DNA of 64,000 nt from NCBI RefSeq assembly GCF_008271655.1, contig NZ_VKKX01000011.1:1-64000 (forward strand), read 5' to 3'. A program made the translations under genes and the position numbers. The notes beneath the pieces are model-generated. The model worked only from the letters and a program-made list of their open reading frames with translations. It searched no databases and was not told where the DNA came from. Numbering within the stretch: the first letter of the stretch is position 1; each line of letters opens with the position of its first letter. This stretch comes from Gemmobacter caeruleus (lineage in GTDB: Bacteria > Pseudomonadota > Alphaproteobacteria > Rhodobacterales > Rhodobacteraceae). Shown piece by piece: positions 1-9,647 of this stretch.

Positions 1-56
1 TCGGCCTGGCGCAGGATAGCAAGGATCTGCGCTTCAGTGTATCTGCTTGTCTTCAT
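1..56 (-). CDS. IS3-family transposase OrfA, N-terminal fragment
   Basis: Reading leftward from an ATG at 56, the first 18 codons give MKTSRYTEAQILAILRQA, the typical start of the helix-turn-helix OrfA of IS3-family (IS407-like) elements. A purine-rich ribosome binding site (gaggag) lies about 7 bases upstream. OrfA binds the IS ends and is normally joined to the DDE transposase OrfB by programmed frameshifting. Only the N-terminus is inside the window, so whether the element is intact is unknown. Confidence 0.75.
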   Translation of the reverse strand, partial: MKTSRYTEAQILAILRQA

Positions 57-127
57 TCAGAATCTCCTCGTTCATCTTGCCGAGAAAATTCTACTTATGC
101 AGCCCCTTACTTTCGGGGGGGATTACC
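1..127 (-). mobile_element. Terminal part of an IS3-family insertion sequence, running off the window
   Basis: The left edge carries the 5' end of an IS3-type transposase OrfA gene on the minus strand plus about 70 bases of non-coding IS end. The outer boundary is placed near 122-127, where a C/G-run (positions 113-121) meets sequence that continues an integrase reading frame. The other IS end lies outside the window, so the terminal inverted repeat and target duplication cannot be verified. The family call comes from the OrfA start; the exact boundary is inference. Confidence 0.7.
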
Positions 128-502
128 CCGGTACTTCCCTTGGGACAACTCAGCAGACTTTACTGGCACGAACATTCCCACCGCATCCGAGAAGAGCAGG
201 CCCCGCTTCTGCTCTGCAAGCAAAGACGACTTTGCAGCTTTGCGCTGCTCGACTGGATCAATCCCTTGCCGGATCAGTTCGCGCGCCTTCGCCGCCTTTT
301 CCCGAGCGATTGCGAGCGTTACCTCTGGATATGCACCCAAGCCAATGGCGCGCCGACGCTCGCCAACTACAGAACGCAAGATCCACGAGCGAGCGGTACC
401 GACGACTTGAAGGCAGAGCCCTGCGACCCCGCCAACGGCATGGACGCCTTGCGGCAGACGCTTGACCTCTAACGCAGATAGCTCTTTGGTGCGCTTAGGC
501 AT
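128..502 (-). pseudogene. Tyrosine-type phage/island integrase, N-terminal part, truncated by the IS
   Basis: The frame starts at ATG 502 (GGAGGG ribosome binding site about 10 bases upstream) and encodes about 125 residues of a P4-like integrase. They comprise the DUF4102 arm-binding domain (GLGAYPEVTLAIAREKA around residues 56-72) and the start of the core-binding domain (FSDAVGMFVPVKSAELSQGKYR). After Tyr124-Arg125 the frame passes into IS sequence and stops six codons later. The whole catalytic domain with the Arg-His-Arg-Tyr residues is missing from the window, so this is a disrupted gene. It suggests a genomic island or prophage once ended here. Confidence 0.8.
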
Positions 503-877
503 GGCAGCTTTAACCCTCCATACAACCCACCAAAAACAATAAGACGTGACGCGACGCCATGCAACGCGATACGCGCCACACCGCCCACATGATCGAATAA
601 CCTTATGATTTTTCGCAACTAATTACGATTGCGTACGATCACCCGCTACATCAATGCGGCGGCGGTACCCGCCTCCAAATTCTCCTGACATTCGAAGACT
701 GTGGCAGATGACGACCCTCAGGCATGCCGGGCGTGTCGGCGTGTCTTTTCCGGTGGGGCGCAAGTATCTGGCGGGCGGTCGGCGCAGCTTGGCTGACGAA
801 AATATGAACGCGGGGGCTTGGCAATTCCTGTCAAAGCAGCCCATCTTCCCTCGATGTGACGAACCGGGGGAGGACTG
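503..877. other. Intergenic stretch upstream of the integrase fragment
   Basis: These 375 bases lie between the start of the broken integrase and msrB. The first 130 or so bases are clearly more AT-rich than the surroundings, with short repeats of ACGAT and GCGAT. No tRNA, convincing ORF or direct repeat that could be an attachment site was found by eye. A 74-codon open frame at 654-878 has no family resemblance. The promoter of msrBA should lie in the right half. Confidence 0.5.
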
Positions 878-1318
878 ATGACCTATCGCAAATCCGAAGA
901 CGCCATTGCGCGCCTGACGCCCGAACAATACCGCGTCACCCAGCAGAATGGCACCGAACGCCCGTTCAGCGGCGCATACGATCACCATTTCGCGCCCGGT
1001 ATCTATGTCGATGTCGTGACGGGCGAGCCGCTTTTCGCCTCGTCGGCCAAGTTCGACTCGGGCTGTGGCTGGCCGGCCTTTGCGCGGCCGATCGACAATG
1101 TGACCGAACATGCCGACCTGTCGCATGGCATGCGCCGGGTCGAGGTGCGGTCGAAACATGGCGACAGTCATCTGGGCCATGTCTTTCCCGACGGGCCGCG
1201 CGACATGGGCGGGCTGCGCTATTGCATCAATTCGGCCAGCCTGCGTTTCGTGCCCCGCGCCGAGATGGCGGCGCAGGGCTATGAAGACTATCTGGATCAG
1301 GTGGAGGAAGACCGATGA
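878..1318 (+). CDS. msrB: Peptide methionine-(R)-S-oxide reductase MsrB
   Basis: MsrB reduces the R epimer of methionine sulfoxide in proteins, using thioredoxin. The 146-residue protein has the normal length of a single-domain MsrB. The catalytic cysteine sits in [14 protein letters not shown] (Cys116), and the GCGWPAF block supplies Cys63 as the likely resolving cysteine. The usual CxxC zinc pairs of many MsrBs are absent. The start is supported by a GGGGGAGGA ribosome binding site. The stop overlaps the msrA start by ATGA, so the two are translated from one message and handle the two sulfoxide epimers. No signal peptide is visible, so it is cytoplasmic. Confidence 0.96.
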   Translation: MTYRKSEDAIARLTPEQYRVTQQNGTERPFSGAYDHHFAPGIYVDVVTGEPLFASSAKFDSGCGWPAFARPIDNVTEHADLSHGMRRVEVRSKHGDSHLGHVFPDGPRDMGGLRYCINSASLRFVPRAEMAAQGYEDYLDQVEEDR

Positions 1319-1818
1319 CCGAACGCGCCGTTCTGGCCGGGGGCTGTTTCTGGGGCATGCAGGATCTGATCCGCAAGCTGCCCGGGGTGATCTCGACCCG
1401 CGTGGGCTATAGCGGGGGCGATGTGGCCCACGCGACCTATCGCAACCATGGCAGCCATGCCGAGGCGATCGAGATCATCTTTGATCCCGCGCGGATCAGC
1501 TATCGGCAACTGCTGGAATTCTTTTTCCAGATCCATGACCCGACCACGCCGAACCGCCAGGGCAATGATCTGGGCAGTTCCTACCGTTCTGGCATCTATT
1601 ACGGCTCTGATGCGCAAAAGGCGGTCGCGCTGGACACGATCGCGGATGTCGATGCCTCCGGGCTCTGGCCCGGCAAGGTGGTGACCGAGGTTAAGCCCGT
1701 CGGCGATTTCTGGGAGGCCGAGCCCGAGCATCAGGATTATCTGGAGCGGCGGCCCGACGGCTATACCTGCCATTTCGCGCGCCCGAACTGGGTGCTGCCC
1801 CGCCGCGCGGCGGAATAG
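1315..1818 (+). CDS. msrA: Peptide methionine-(S)-S-oxide reductase MsrA
   Basis: MsrA reduces the S epimer of methionine sulfoxide. The 167-residue protein begins with the signature GGCFWGMQD, placing the catalytic cysteine at position 11. It also has the GYSGG and [10 protein letters not shown] blocks typical of the family. Start and upstream stop overlap as ATGA, indicating translational coupling with msrB. The gene ends 14 bases before the convergent glycerate kinase gene. Confidence 0.96.
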   Translation: MTERAVLAGGCFWGMQDLIRKLPGVISTRVGYSGGDVAHATYRNHGSHAEAIEIIFDPARISYRQLLEFFFQIHDPTTPNRQGNDLGSSYRSGIYYGSDAQKAVALDTIADVDASGLWPGKVVTEVKPVGDFWEAEPEHQDYLERRPDGYTCHFARPNWVLPRRAAE

Positions 1819-1832
1819 GGCGGCCAGCCCGC

Positions 1833-3119
1833 CTAGCGGATCAGGATGGCGCGGAAGTCGTTGACATTGGTGCCGGTGGGGCCGGGGGCGAACAGATCGT
1901 CCAGTGCCGCGAAGGCGCTATAGGCATCGTTCCCGGCCAGGAACGCCGCGGGGTCATGCCCGGCGGCGCGCAGGCGGGCGGCGCTGTCGCCGGTGGCAAA
2001 GGCGCCGGCATTGTCTTCGGACCCGTCGATGCCGTCGGTATCGGCGGCAAGCGCGGCAAAGGGCACGCCTTCCGCCGCGAGCGATAGCGCCAGCAGGAAT
2101 TCGCTGTTGCGCCCGCCCCGACCCTTGCCGCGCAGCGTGACCGTGGTCTCGCCGCCCGACAGGATCACCACGGGCCGCGGGAAGGGCCGGTCGCGCAGCG
2201 CGACCTCGCGCGCGATGGCGGCATGGACGCGGGCCACGTCGCGGGCCTCGCCCTCGATTGCATCCGACAGGATCACCGCCGGCACGCCCTGCGCTGCCGC
2301 GAGGGTCGCCGCGGCCTCCAGCGACAGGCGGGCCGAGGCGATGACCCGCACCTCATGCCCGGCAAAGACCGGATCGGCGGGATCGGGCGCCTCGCCTTCC
2401 GTGCCCGCCAGCCAGTCCGCCACGCGCGGCGGCAGGGCGATGCGCCAGCTTTGCACCAGCGCGCGCGCGTCAGTGCGGGTCATCCTGTCGGGAACGGTCG
2501 GGCCGCTCGCGACCTGTGCGGGGTCGTCGCCCGGCACGTCCGACACGATCAGGCTGACCACCCGTGCCGGGGCGCAGGCCGCGGCCAATCGCCCGCCCTT
2601 GATGCGGGACACCTGCTTGCGGATCGCGTTCATGACCGAGATCGGCGCCCCCGAGGCGAGAAGCGCGCGGTTCAGCGCGGCCTCATCCTCCAGCGTCAGA
2701 TCGCCGGGCGGGCAGGGCAGCAGCGCCGAGCCGCCGCCGCAGACCAGCGCCACCACCAGATCGTCGGCGGTCAGGCCATGCACCGCCTGAAACAGCGCCG
2801 CCGAGGCCGCAAGGCCGGCGGCATCGGGCACCGGATGCGCGGCCTCCAGCACGCGGATGCGTTGCGTCGCGCAGCCATAGCCGTAGCGGGTGACCACCAC
2901 CCCCTCCAGCGGGCCGGGCCAGAGCGCCTCGAACGCGGCCGCCAGTTGTGCGGCGCCTTTGCCCGCACCAATCACCACGGTCCGCCCCCGCGGTGCCGCC
3001 GGCAGATGCGCCGCCAGCGCCCGGCGCGGATCCGCCGCCGCGACCGCCGCGTCGAACAGGCTGCGCAGAAAGCTGCGATCCGCCTCGGTCATGCCCGGCG
3101 CGCGTCCGTGATCCGCCAT
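1833..3119 (-). CDS. Glycerate kinase, MOFRL/DUF4147 family
   Basis: This 428-residue protein matches the GckA/TtuD type of glycerate 2-kinase, which phosphorylates D-glycerate with ATP, for example in the serine/glyoxylate and tartrate pathways. Visible blocks are the N-terminal GAGKGAAQ, the glycine-rich VCGGGSALLPCP, the ISDVPGDD loop and the C-terminal MOFRL part with LSGGETTVTLRGKGRGGRN and ADTDGIDGSED. The frame stays open upstream, but ATG 3119 follows GGAGGGG at good spacing and gives the usual family length. Some members were historically called hydroxypyruvate reductase. The gene lies just downstream of the nos cluster on the same strand but is probably unrelated. Confidence 0.9.
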   Translation of the reverse strand: MADHGRAPGMTEADRSFLRSLFDAAVAAADPRRALAAHLPAAPRGRTVVIGAGKGAAQLAAAFEALWPGPLEGVVVTRYGYGCATQRIRVLEAAHPVPDAAGLAASAALFQAVHGLTADDLVVALVCGGGSALLPCPPGDLTLEDEAALNRALLASGAPISVMNAIRKQVSRIKGGRLAAACAPARVVSLIVSDVPGDDPAQVASGPTVPDRMTRTDARALVQSWRIALPPRVADWLAGTEGEAPDPADPVFAGHEVRVIASARLSLEAAATLAAAQGVPAVILSDAIEGEARDVARVHAAIAREVALRDRPFPRPVVILSGGETTVTLRGKGRGGRNSEFLLALSLAAEGVPFAALAADTDGIDGSEDNAGAFATGDSAARLRAAGHDPAAFLAGNDAYSAFAALDDLFAPGPTGTNVNDFRAILIR

Positions 3120-3186
3120 GTCTCCAACCCCTCCGGTTTTGCGCAGAGGGTGACGGCTTTGCTGCGGGTCGGCAAGCCCCGGACGG

Positions 3187-4107
3187 TCAGGCGGCGTGCA
3201 GCGCCTCGATCCGGGCCTTGGGGAAGGCGGCGCAGATGCGCTGCGCCTCTGCGGCCGAGGCGGCCAGGCACAGCGCGGTAGAAAGCGCATCGGCCAACCC
3301 CGCCCCGGGGGCCGAGACGCTGACCGTGCGCCAGCGGGGCGGGGCGGTCTGGCCGTCACGCGGGTTCAGGATGTGACCCAGCCGCCCCGCCGCGTCAAAG
3401 GTCGTGCCCAGCGGGGCAGAGCTGGCCAGCGCCCTTTGACGCAGCATCAGCTTGTCACCCTGCGCCAGCGTCACCGGCCAGTCGCCGCCATCGGGATGGC
3501 CGCCAAGCGCGCGCAATTCACCCGTGTCGATCAGCAGGTCGTCCAGCCCCTCGGCGGTCAGCAGGGCGGCGATGCGGTCGGCAATGTAGCCCTGCGCGAT
3601 GCCGTTCAGCGTCAGCGCCATGCCGGGTGCCAGCCCGATCCGCGTCTCGGACAGGGCGACCCGCGCCCAGCCGGTGCGCGCCAGCGCCGCCGCGCGTGCG
3701 GCGTCTGACAGGGTTGCGCCGCGGCTTGCGGTTTCGGCATAGGCGGCCCAGAGCGGTTGCACCGTCGGATCGAACAACCCGCCGCTGGCCTCGTGCACCC
3801 GCCCGGCCAGCGACAGGCATTCCAGCAGCTCAAAGGGCGGATGAGCCAGCTGCCCGTCGGCATTCAGCCGCATCAGCGCGGAATCACGGCGATAGAGACT
3901 GAAGATCTGTTCCAGCCGGGCGATTTCGGTCAGGGCGCGGTCGGCGATGGCGGGTGCATCCGGGTGGCGCAGGCGCAGCGTGACCCGGGCGCCAAGCGCC
4001 TGGCCATGCGCCACATGCAGCCCGCCACCGGCCCGCGCCATGCCGGCGGGCAGGCCCGCGCCCAGGGCGCAGGCGGTCAGGGTCAGGAAACGGCGGCGTT
4101 TCAGCAT
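3187..4107 (-). CDS. nosX: NosX, ApbE-type FAD:protein FMN transferase
   Basis: ApbE-family enzymes attach FMN covalently to a threonine of a target protein; NosX serves NosR of N2O respiration. The 306-residue protein has a twin-arginine signal (MLKRRRFLTLTACALG) ending near AMARAGG, so it works in the periplasm. ApbE hallmarks follow: FDPTVQPLW, LTLNGIAQGYIAD and LLIDTGELRALGG, and a C-terminal DALSTALCLA. The start at 4107 gives the Tat leader at the very N-terminus. It is the last gene of the nos run, four bases after nosL. NosR in this cluster carries the matching flavinylation motif. Confidence 0.92.
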   Translation of the reverse strand: MLKRRRFLTLTACALGAGLPAGMARAGGGLHVAHGQALGARVTLRLRHPDAPAIADRALTEIARLEQIFSLYRRDSALMRLNADGQLAHPPFELLECLSLAGRVHEASGGLFDPTVQPLWAAYAETASRGATLSDAARAAALARTGWARVALSETRIGLAPGMALTLNGIAQGYIADRIAALLTAEGLDDLLIDTGELRALGGHPDGGDWPVTLAQGDKLMLRQRALASSAPLGTTFDAAGRLGHILNPRDGQTAPPRWRTVSVSAPGAGLADALSTALCLAASAAEAQRICAAFPKARIEALHAA

Positions 4108-4111
4108 CGGA

Positions 4112-4669
4112 TCATCCTCCGGTCCGCTGGGAAAGATCGCGCAGGCGGCGCGTGAAATCGGCATCGTCGGCCGTGTCGGCCACGGGCGCCATCACCTGCG
4201 TATCGGGAATGGCGGGCAGCGCCATGACCACCCCGCCATGATCGGCGGCAAAGGCGCGGGCGCGGGCCGCATCGGCAAAGGGCACCAGTTCGGGCGCGCC
4301 CATGCCGCCCTCGACCGCCGCGCCGACGACATAATGCGCGGCGCCCGCGTCGATCCAGTTTTCGGTGCCGGGCTGATCCCATGTCGCGCCGGGGGCGCCC
4401 ATGTCATTGACCCAGATCGCCAGAATCCGGTGGCTTTGTTCGGGCAGGCGGGCATAGGCGATGGCGTCGCGCACCTGGCTGAAGAACAGCGGCGCGCCGG
4501 GCAGCCCCTCCAGATGGATCTGTGCCTTGGGGCCGGGATGTTCGATCAGGTTCATCTGGCAGTAATGGCCGACGGCCTCGGCCGTCAGGGCGACGGGGGT
4601 GACCGATTGCGCCACCTCGTCGCGGCAAGCCGCCAGTGCCAGCAGGATCAAAAGCAGCGCGCGTTTCAT
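4112..4669 (-). CDS. nosL: NosL, copper chaperone lipoprotein
   Basis: NosL is an outer-leaflet lipoprotein that delivers Cu(I) for assembly of the NosZ copper centres together with NosDFY. The 185-residue protein starts with a lipoprotein signal (LALAAC, lipidated Cys15). It carries the family motif HYCQMNLIEHPGPKAQI, whose Cys and Met are expected copper ligands, and a second NosL-type block, FADAARARAFAADHGG. Its ATG overlaps the stop of nosY by ATGA and nosX follows four bases later, so the genes are cotranscribed. Confidence 0.93.
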   Translation of the reverse strand: MKRALLLILLALAACRDEVAQSVTPVALTAEAVGHYCQMNLIEHPGPKAQIHLEGLPGAPLFFSQVRDAIAYARLPEQSHRILAIWVNDMGAPGATWDQPGTENWIDAGAAHYVVGAAVEGGMGAPELVPFADAARARAFAADHGGVVMALPAIPDTQVMAPVADTADDADFTRRLRDLSQRTGG

Positions 4670-5496
4670 GGGATCACCCGGCGAAAGGCGGCATGGGCCA
4701 GCGCCAGCGCGACCAGCGGCCAGACCAGCACCGAGACCAGCGATTGCCAGAGCGGGATCACCGCCGCCGCCCCGCCCACGCCCGAGGCTGCGGCGGTAGC
4801 GGCCGAGGCGGAAAGGTTGAACAGCCGGAACGCATCGGCGGGGTTTGCCAGCAGGGCCACCGGAAAGGCGCTGGTGGTGAACCAGCCGCCGTTGTCGGCG
4901 ACCACTGCCGCCAGCAGGCCCAGATCATACAGGACCACCAGCCCCAGCCACAGCCCGATCGCCAGCCCCGCCGCACCCGAAGGCCGCCGCGCCAGCGAAG
5001 ACAGCGCATAGCCCGCGCCCAGAAAGGTTGCGCCAAGCGCCAGCGACGACCACAAGAGCCGCCAGAGCGCGGGCATCCCCGCCAGCGACCCGGCATCGGT
5101 CAGTAGTGCTGCCAGCGCCGCCACGCCATAGCCCGCCCCGACCGCCAGCCCCAGCACTGCCAGATGTGCCAACAGCTTGCCCAGCAGGATTTCGGCGCGC
5201 GAGACCGGATAGGTGAGAACCAGCGGTAGGGTGCCACGCTCTACCTCGCCGGCGATGGCGTCAAAGCTCATCAGCAGCGCCAGCAGTGGCACCAGATAGA
5301 CGGCGAGCGAGGTGAGCGAGGCCACCGTGACCGAGAGCCGGTCCACCCCCAGCCCGCCGGTGGGCGCGGAACCGGCGGCGGTCAGAACCAGCGCGAACAG
5401 CGCCATCAGCGCCATGGCGATGATGACCCAGCGGTTGCGCCGCGCGATGCGGAATTCGGTCGCGGCGGTGGCGAGGATGCGGCGCGGGGTGATCAT
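4666..5496 (-). CDS. nosY: NosY, membrane permease of the Cu-site assembly ABC transporter
   Basis: NosY forms the membrane part of the NosFY ABC complex that works with periplasmic NosD in building the Cu-Z site of N2O reductase. The 276-residue protein has about six hydrophobic segments. The block FDAIAGEVERGTLPLVLTYP is typical of ABC-2 type permeases of this group. The start at 5496 overlaps the nosF stop (ATGA). The protein frame continues upstream into nosF, but only this start leaves nosF intact. Confidence 0.93.
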   Translation of the reverse strand: MITPRRILATAATEFRIARRNRWVIIAMALMALFALVLTAAGSAPTGGLGVDRLSVTVASLTSLAVYLVPLLALLMSFDAIAGEVERGTLPLVLTYPVSRAEILLGKLLAHLAVLGLAVGAGYGVAALAALLTDAGSLAGMPALWRLLWSSLALGATFLGAGYALSSLARRPSGAAGLAIGLWLGLVVLYDLGLLAAVVADNGGWFTTSAFPVALLANPADAFRLFNLSASAATAAASGVGGAAAVIPLWQSLVSVLVWPLVALALAHAAFRRVIP

Positions 5497-6389
5497 TGCC
5501 CGTCCCTCCGGCTGAAATGGCTGTAGATGTCTTCGAGGCTGGGGGGCAGCACCTCCAGATCGGCGACCTTGTCGCCCAGCCCGGCAATGCGGCCCAGCAA
5601 GGCCAGCTTTTCCGATTGCGGGCAGGCCATGTGCAGCGCCCCGCCCACGAGGATCGCGCCGGGCAGCGCATCCATCAGCGCGGGGGCATAGCCGTTGCGG
5701 GCGGTGACATGCAGCGCCACGGGCAGATCGGCCAGGCGGCGCAGGGCGGGCAGGCTGCCTTCGGCCACCAGATGCCCACCCGACAGGATGACGATCCGGT
5801 CGGTGCGGGCCTCGACCTCGGTCAGGGCATGGCTTGACAGCAGGATCGCGGTGCCGCGCGCGGCGAACTGATCCAGCAGCGCATAGAAATCGCGCCGCGA
5901 GACCGGGTCCAACCCGCTGGTCGGTTCGTCCAGCACCAGAAGGCGCGGCGCCCCGATCAGCGCCTGCGCCAGCCCGACGCGCTGGCGCATCCCCTTGGAA
6001 TAGGTGCCGATCCGCCGCCGCGCCGCCGCGCCAAGTCCGACCTGATCCAGCAATTGTTGCGCCTGACCCGGATCTTCGCTGCGCAGCGAAAGATAGTGGC
6101 GCAACTGTTCCAGCCCGGTCAGCGCCGGATGAAAGGCCGCGTTTTCCGGTAGATAGGCCACCTGCGCCCGGGCCGTGGCCGAGCCGGGCATGGCGCCGCA
6201 CACCTCGACCCGGCCCGATGTGGCGGGGATCAGGCCAAGGATGATCTTCATCATCGTCGATTTGCCGGCGCCATTATGGCCCAGCAGGGCCACCCTTTCG
6301 CCCGGCTGGATCGCCAGCGACACATCGCTGAGGGCGGCGACATCGCCAAAGCGCTTAGTGAGTGCCGAGATTTTCAGGGTCGAGGTCAT
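5493..6389 (-). CDS. nosF: NosF, ATPase of the NosDFY copper-site maturation system
   Basis: This is the ATP-hydrolysing subunit of the NosFY ABC transporter. The roughly 298-residue protein shows Walker A (GHNGAGKST), the signature helix (YSKGMRQRVGLAQAL), Walker B (LLVLDEPTSGLD) and a switch His in LLSSHALTEVE. The start is one of two adjacent ATG codons (6392 or 6389); GAAAGG lies 5 or 8 bases upstream respectively, favouring 6389. It overlaps the 3' end of nosD by about 35 bases and the nosY start by ATGA, so expression is tightly coupled. Confidence 0.93.
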   Translation of the reverse strand: MTSTLKISALTKRFGDVAALSDVSLAIQPGERVALLGHNGAGKSTMMKIILGLIPATSGRVEVCGAMPGSATARAQVAYLPENAAFHPALTGLEQLRHYLSLRSEDPGQAQQLLDQVGLGAAARRRIGTYSKGMRQRVGLAQALIGAPRLLVLDEPTSGLDPVSRRDFYALLDQFAARGTAILLSSHALTEVEARTDRIVILSGGHLVAEGSLPALRRLADLPVALHVTARNGYAPALMDALPGAILVGGALHMACPQSEKLALLGRIAGLGDKVADLEVLPPSLEDIYSHFSRRDGQ

Positions 6390-7683
6390 CATAATCGCCT
6401 TTCGCCCAGCGACCGGCCACCGCGCGTTCCTGCGCGGCGATGTCGTCGGGGACGGAAATCTCAAGCGGTCGCATCAGCGGATGGCTGTCCTGCACCCCTC
6501 CGGGCAGGGTGGCCGGAAAGCTGGATTGCGACCAGCGGATCAGTTGCACCGCCGGCGCCCCGGTCAGAAGCGCGGCAGCGGGTTGCGACCACAGGATGTG
6601 GTCCATCAGGTCATTGGGGCGGAACACGCCATCGGCGATGCCGTCGCCGTTCAGGTCATAGGCCGGATGATCCGACCAGAAATTGCCACGCCCCTCAAAG
6701 CTCCATTCCATATACCGGGTGCCGACATATTTCACCTGTTCGCGATTGGTGATGAAGGCATTGCCGGTCAGCACATTGCGTTCCGATCCGGCGGTGAAAT
6801 GCAGGCCGATCCCGCAATCCTGAAAGCGGTTGTCGTAGATCAGGTTCTTGTGGGCATTGTAGATGAACAGGCATTTCTTCGTGCCGCCGCGCACCAGATT
6901 GCCCGAGACATCGGCGCTGTTGGCATAGTTCAGCATGATGCCATGTTCACGGTCGCCGAGGCTGAGATTGTCTTTCAGCGCCACGCGATCGGAAAACATG
7001 ATGGCAAAGCCCAGGTGATTGCCGATCGAGGTATTGCCCGACACTTCGGAATCGTGGGTATACATATAGTGGACAGCGAAACGCAGGTCGCGGAACAGGT
7101 TGTTGCGGTAGATCCCCTTGCGCGAGGTGTTGGAGAAAATGCCGTCGCGCCCAAAGCGCACGCTGTTGCCCTCGATCACCGCGCCGGGGCTGTTCCAGAC
7201 ATAGATGCCATTGCCACGCTGGTTCATGCGCGCATCCTGGCTGCCGGTGATATCGTTGCCGCGCACTAGGGCGTCGCGGCCGCCATGCACGTCGATCCCG
7301 TGCATGTTGCCGCGCAGCGAAAGCCCCTCGATCCGGGCGCGGTCGGCGCCCTTCACGATCTTCACCCCGGCGTCGAGATCGCTGTTCTGCGTGCCCGATC
7401 CGGTGACGGAAAAGCCTGTCAGCGTCACGTCCGGGGCGGTGATGGTGACAACGGTGCCGCGCCCCATGCCGTCGATCACAGCGCCGCGCGGGCCGGTCAG
7501 GGTCAGCTTGCGGTCGATGGTGACGGGGCCCGGATAGGCCCCGTCGGTCAGGTGCAGCACATCGCCGGGGCGGGCCTCGGCGATGGCCTGTTGCAGCGCG
7601 CCCGGCCCGGGCATGACCTGCACCTCCGCCGCCCGAAGGGGCGTGGCAAGGCAGGCCAGCAGCAGGATCAGGGCGCGCCGCAT
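6355..7683 (-). CDS. nosD: NosD, periplasmic beta-helix protein for Cu-Z assembly
   Basis: NosD binds NosFY and NosL and helps load copper and sulfide into NosZ. The 442-residue protein has a Sec signal peptide (MRRALILLLACLATPLRAAE). A long right-handed beta-helix of CASH/NosD repeats follows, visible as recurring G-N-x-I/V turns such as VRGNDITGS, IEGNSVRFG and VSGNTSIGNH. The ATG at 7683 lies two bases beyond the nosZ stop. Length and repeats match the family. Confidence 0.94.
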   Translation of the reverse strand: MRRALILLLACLATPLRAAEVQVMPGPGALQQAIAEARPGDVLHLTDGAYPGPVTIDRKLTLTGPRGAVIDGMGRGTVVTITAPDVTLTGFSVTGSGTQNSDLDAGVKIVKGADRARIEGLSLRGNMHGIDVHGGRDALVRGNDITGSQDARMNQRGNGIYVWNSPGAVIEGNSVRFGRDGIFSNTSRKGIYRNNLFRDLRFAVHYMYTHDSEVSGNTSIGNHLGFAIMFSDRVALKDNLSLGDREHGIMLNYANSADVSGNLVRGGTKKCLFIYNAHKNLIYDNRFQDCGIGLHFTAGSERNVLTGNAFITNREQVKYVGTRYMEWSFEGRGNFWSDHPAYDLNGDGIADGVFRPNDLMDHILWSQPAAALLTGAPAVQLIRWSQSSFPATLPGGVQDSHPLMRPLEISVPDDIAAQERAVAGRWAKGDYDDLDPENLGTH

Positions 7684-7685
7684 GA

Positions 7686-9635
7686 TCAGGCGCCTTTCGG
7701 TTCGACGAACATCCGGCCGCGCATCTCCATATGGAGGGCGTGGCAGAACCACTGGCAATAATACCAGTAAACCCCGGCATTGGCCGCGACAAAGGTGACC
7801 GAGGCCGTCGCCTGCGGCCCGATTTCCATCGCGACGCCGTGGTTGCCCATGGTGAAGCCGTGGGTCAGGTCGTCGATATCGTCGAGGTTGGTGACGATCA
7901 CCGTCACCTCGTCGCCTTCCTTGACGGTGAATTCCTCCAGCGCGAATTGCGGGGCCTGGCTGGACATGTAGACCCGCACCTTGTTGCCGTCGCGGATCAC
8001 CGTGTCCTGGTATTCGTCCAGGTTCACGCCATCGGCCTCGGCCTGTTTGCGGGTTTCGGCCCACATCGGATCCTGCCGATCCCAGACCGACTTGATGTTG
8101 GTCATCTTGCTGGCATGCACGGCGATGGCGTCATGCGGCTCGGCAAAGTTCGGGCCGTCATGGATCACCACCATCTTGTCGCCCGAAATGTCGATCAGCT
8201 GATCGTTTTCAGGCTTCAGCGGCCCGACATTCAGGAAGCGGTCCTTGGAGAACTTGCACAGGCAGACCATCCATTTGCCGTCGGCCTCCAGCGTTTCGCC
8301 CATCGAGGTCTTCAGGTGGCCCGGCTGGTATTGCACATCGAGCTTGTCGAGGATCGGATCGACCTTTTCACCCTTGTAGGCGGCAATCGCCTTTTCGATG
8401 TTCCACTTCACCACCTGGCTGTCGAGGAACAGCGAGGTATAGACGTTGCCCTGCCCGTCAAAGGCGTTGTGCAGCGGGCCAAGGCCCAGTTCGGGTTCCG
8501 CCACCACGCAGGACCGCGGGTCGGCGCCGGCAAAGACCGCATCCAGCAGCGTGACATCAATCACCGTCACCGTCGGGCTGAGCTTGCCGCCGATGCAGAG
8601 GTGCTTCTTGTCGGGCGCCATGTTGCAGCCATGCGGGTTGTTCGCGATGGGGATATAGCGGGTGAACTGGCTGTTGGCGTCTTTCCGGCCATCCAGCACC
8701 TTGACGCCGTTCACCTCCTCGAACTTGCCTTCGGCGACGGCCTTTTCGATCTCGGCGATGTTGAAGACGACGACATGGTCCATCTCGCTGGCGGTCATAT
8801 CCGCCAGGGTCATGCCCATTTCGCTGTTATAGCTGGTCGAGAAGGCCCATTTGCCTTCGTAATCGGCATCGCAATTGTCCAGGTTGCCGGACACCAGCAC
8901 CTGCCAGGCGACATCCCATTTGTCGGCATCGACGGCGGTGAAGACGTTCACATAGGTCGTCACATCCTTCATCGTGCTGCCGTCATTGACCAGCGGCGCC
9001 TCGTCCTCGCCGTTGCAGAAGACATAGTTGGAGCGCGGCCATTTCTGCGGGCGCATGCCGTGGATGCCCTTGGCGTTCGGGATCTCCAGGATGGCGTCGC
9101 ATTTCATCACATCGCCGCGCACCCGCGCCACGCGGGTATTGGCCTTGTCGTTCATATAGAGATAGCGACCGTCATACTTGCCCTCGGTATAGGACATGTG
9201 GACGTGGTGCAGGTCGCCATTGTCATGGATCTTCTTGCCATTGGCGGCCAGCTGCGCCTTGGTCTTTTCGGTCATGGTCCGCTGGTGGATGCGGATCGAT
9301 TCATTGGTCTGGCCCCAGCCGGTCGCCGAGCAGCGGTTGAACACCGGCACCCGCATCAGTTCGCGCATCGACGGAATGCCGAGGATGCGCATCTCGCCGG
9401 TCTGACCCGAGGACCAGAAGCCGTAATATTCGTCCAGCTGGCCGGGTGCCACCTCGAACCCGGCGGCCTGGGCCGCGCCGGTGGTGGCGGCGGTGGCGAT
9501 CCCGGCGGCGCCCAGCCCTGCCACGGTCGGGCCAAGCGCAAGGCGCCCGCCCAGACCGCCCGCAAGGGCCGCCCCGCCGGCCGTGGCGCCCAGCAGGGCG
9601 CGGCGGCTCAGCCCGTGTTTCTGATCATGGTCCAT
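7686..9635 (-). CDS. nosZ: Nitrous-oxide reductase NosZ, clade I
   Basis: NosZ reduces N2O to N2 in the periplasm with electrons from cytochrome c or cupredoxins. The 649-residue precursor starts with a Tat signal (LSRRALLG, residues 9-16), which marks the Tat-exported clade I enzyme. Cu-Z histidines are visible in [12 protein letters not shown] (residues 141-152), NPHGCN and EPHDAI. The C-terminal cupredoxin domain holds Cu-A in [12 protein letters not shown] (Cys627, Cys631, His635, Met638). A strong GAGGAG ribosome binding site precedes ATG 9635, twelve bases after the nosR stop. All expected metal ligands appear present, so the enzyme should be functional. Confidence 0.98.
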   Translation of the reverse strand: MDHDQKHGLSRRALLGATAGGAALAGGLGGRLALGPTVAGLGAAGIATAATTGAAQAAGFEVAPGQLDEYYGFWSSGQTGEMRILGIPSMRELMRVPVFNRCSATGWGQTNESIRIHQRTMTEKTKAQLAANGKKIHDNGDLHHVHMSYTEGKYDGRYLYMNDKANTRVARVRGDVMKCDAILEIPNAKGIHGMRPQKWPRSNYVFCNGEDEAPLVNDGSTMKDVTTYVNVFTAVDADKWDVAWQVLVSGNLDNCDADYEGKWAFSTSYNSEMGMTLADMTASEMDHVVVFNIAEIEKAVAEGKFEEVNGVKVLDGRKDANSQFTRYIPIANNPHGCNMAPDKKHLCIGGKLSPTVTVIDVTLLDAVFAGADPRSCVVAEPELGLGPLHNAFDGQGNVYTSLFLDSQVVKWNIEKAIAAYKGEKVDPILDKLDVQYQPGHLKTSMGETLEADGKWMVCLCKFSKDRFLNVGPLKPENDQLIDISGDKMVVIHDGPNFAEPHDAIAVHASKMTNIKSVWDRQDPMWAETRKQAEADGVNLDEYQDTVIRDGNKVRVYMSSQAPQFALEEFTVKEGDEVTVIVTNLDDIDDLTHGFTMGNHGVAMEIGPQATASVTFVAANAGVYWYYCQWFCHALHMEMRGRMFVEPKGA

Positions 9636-9647
9636 GATGATCTCCTC

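Noticed and set aside
654..878. A 74-codon frame ahead of msrB
   Set aside because: It lacks a ribosome binding site and any family resemblance, and occupies the expected promoter region of msrBA.
9446..9637. Arg/Pro-rich open frames on the strand opposite nosZ, including a very long one spanning 7731-11507
   Set aside because: They are antisense shadows of nosZ and nosR caused by high GC; codon pattern and composition are not protein-like.
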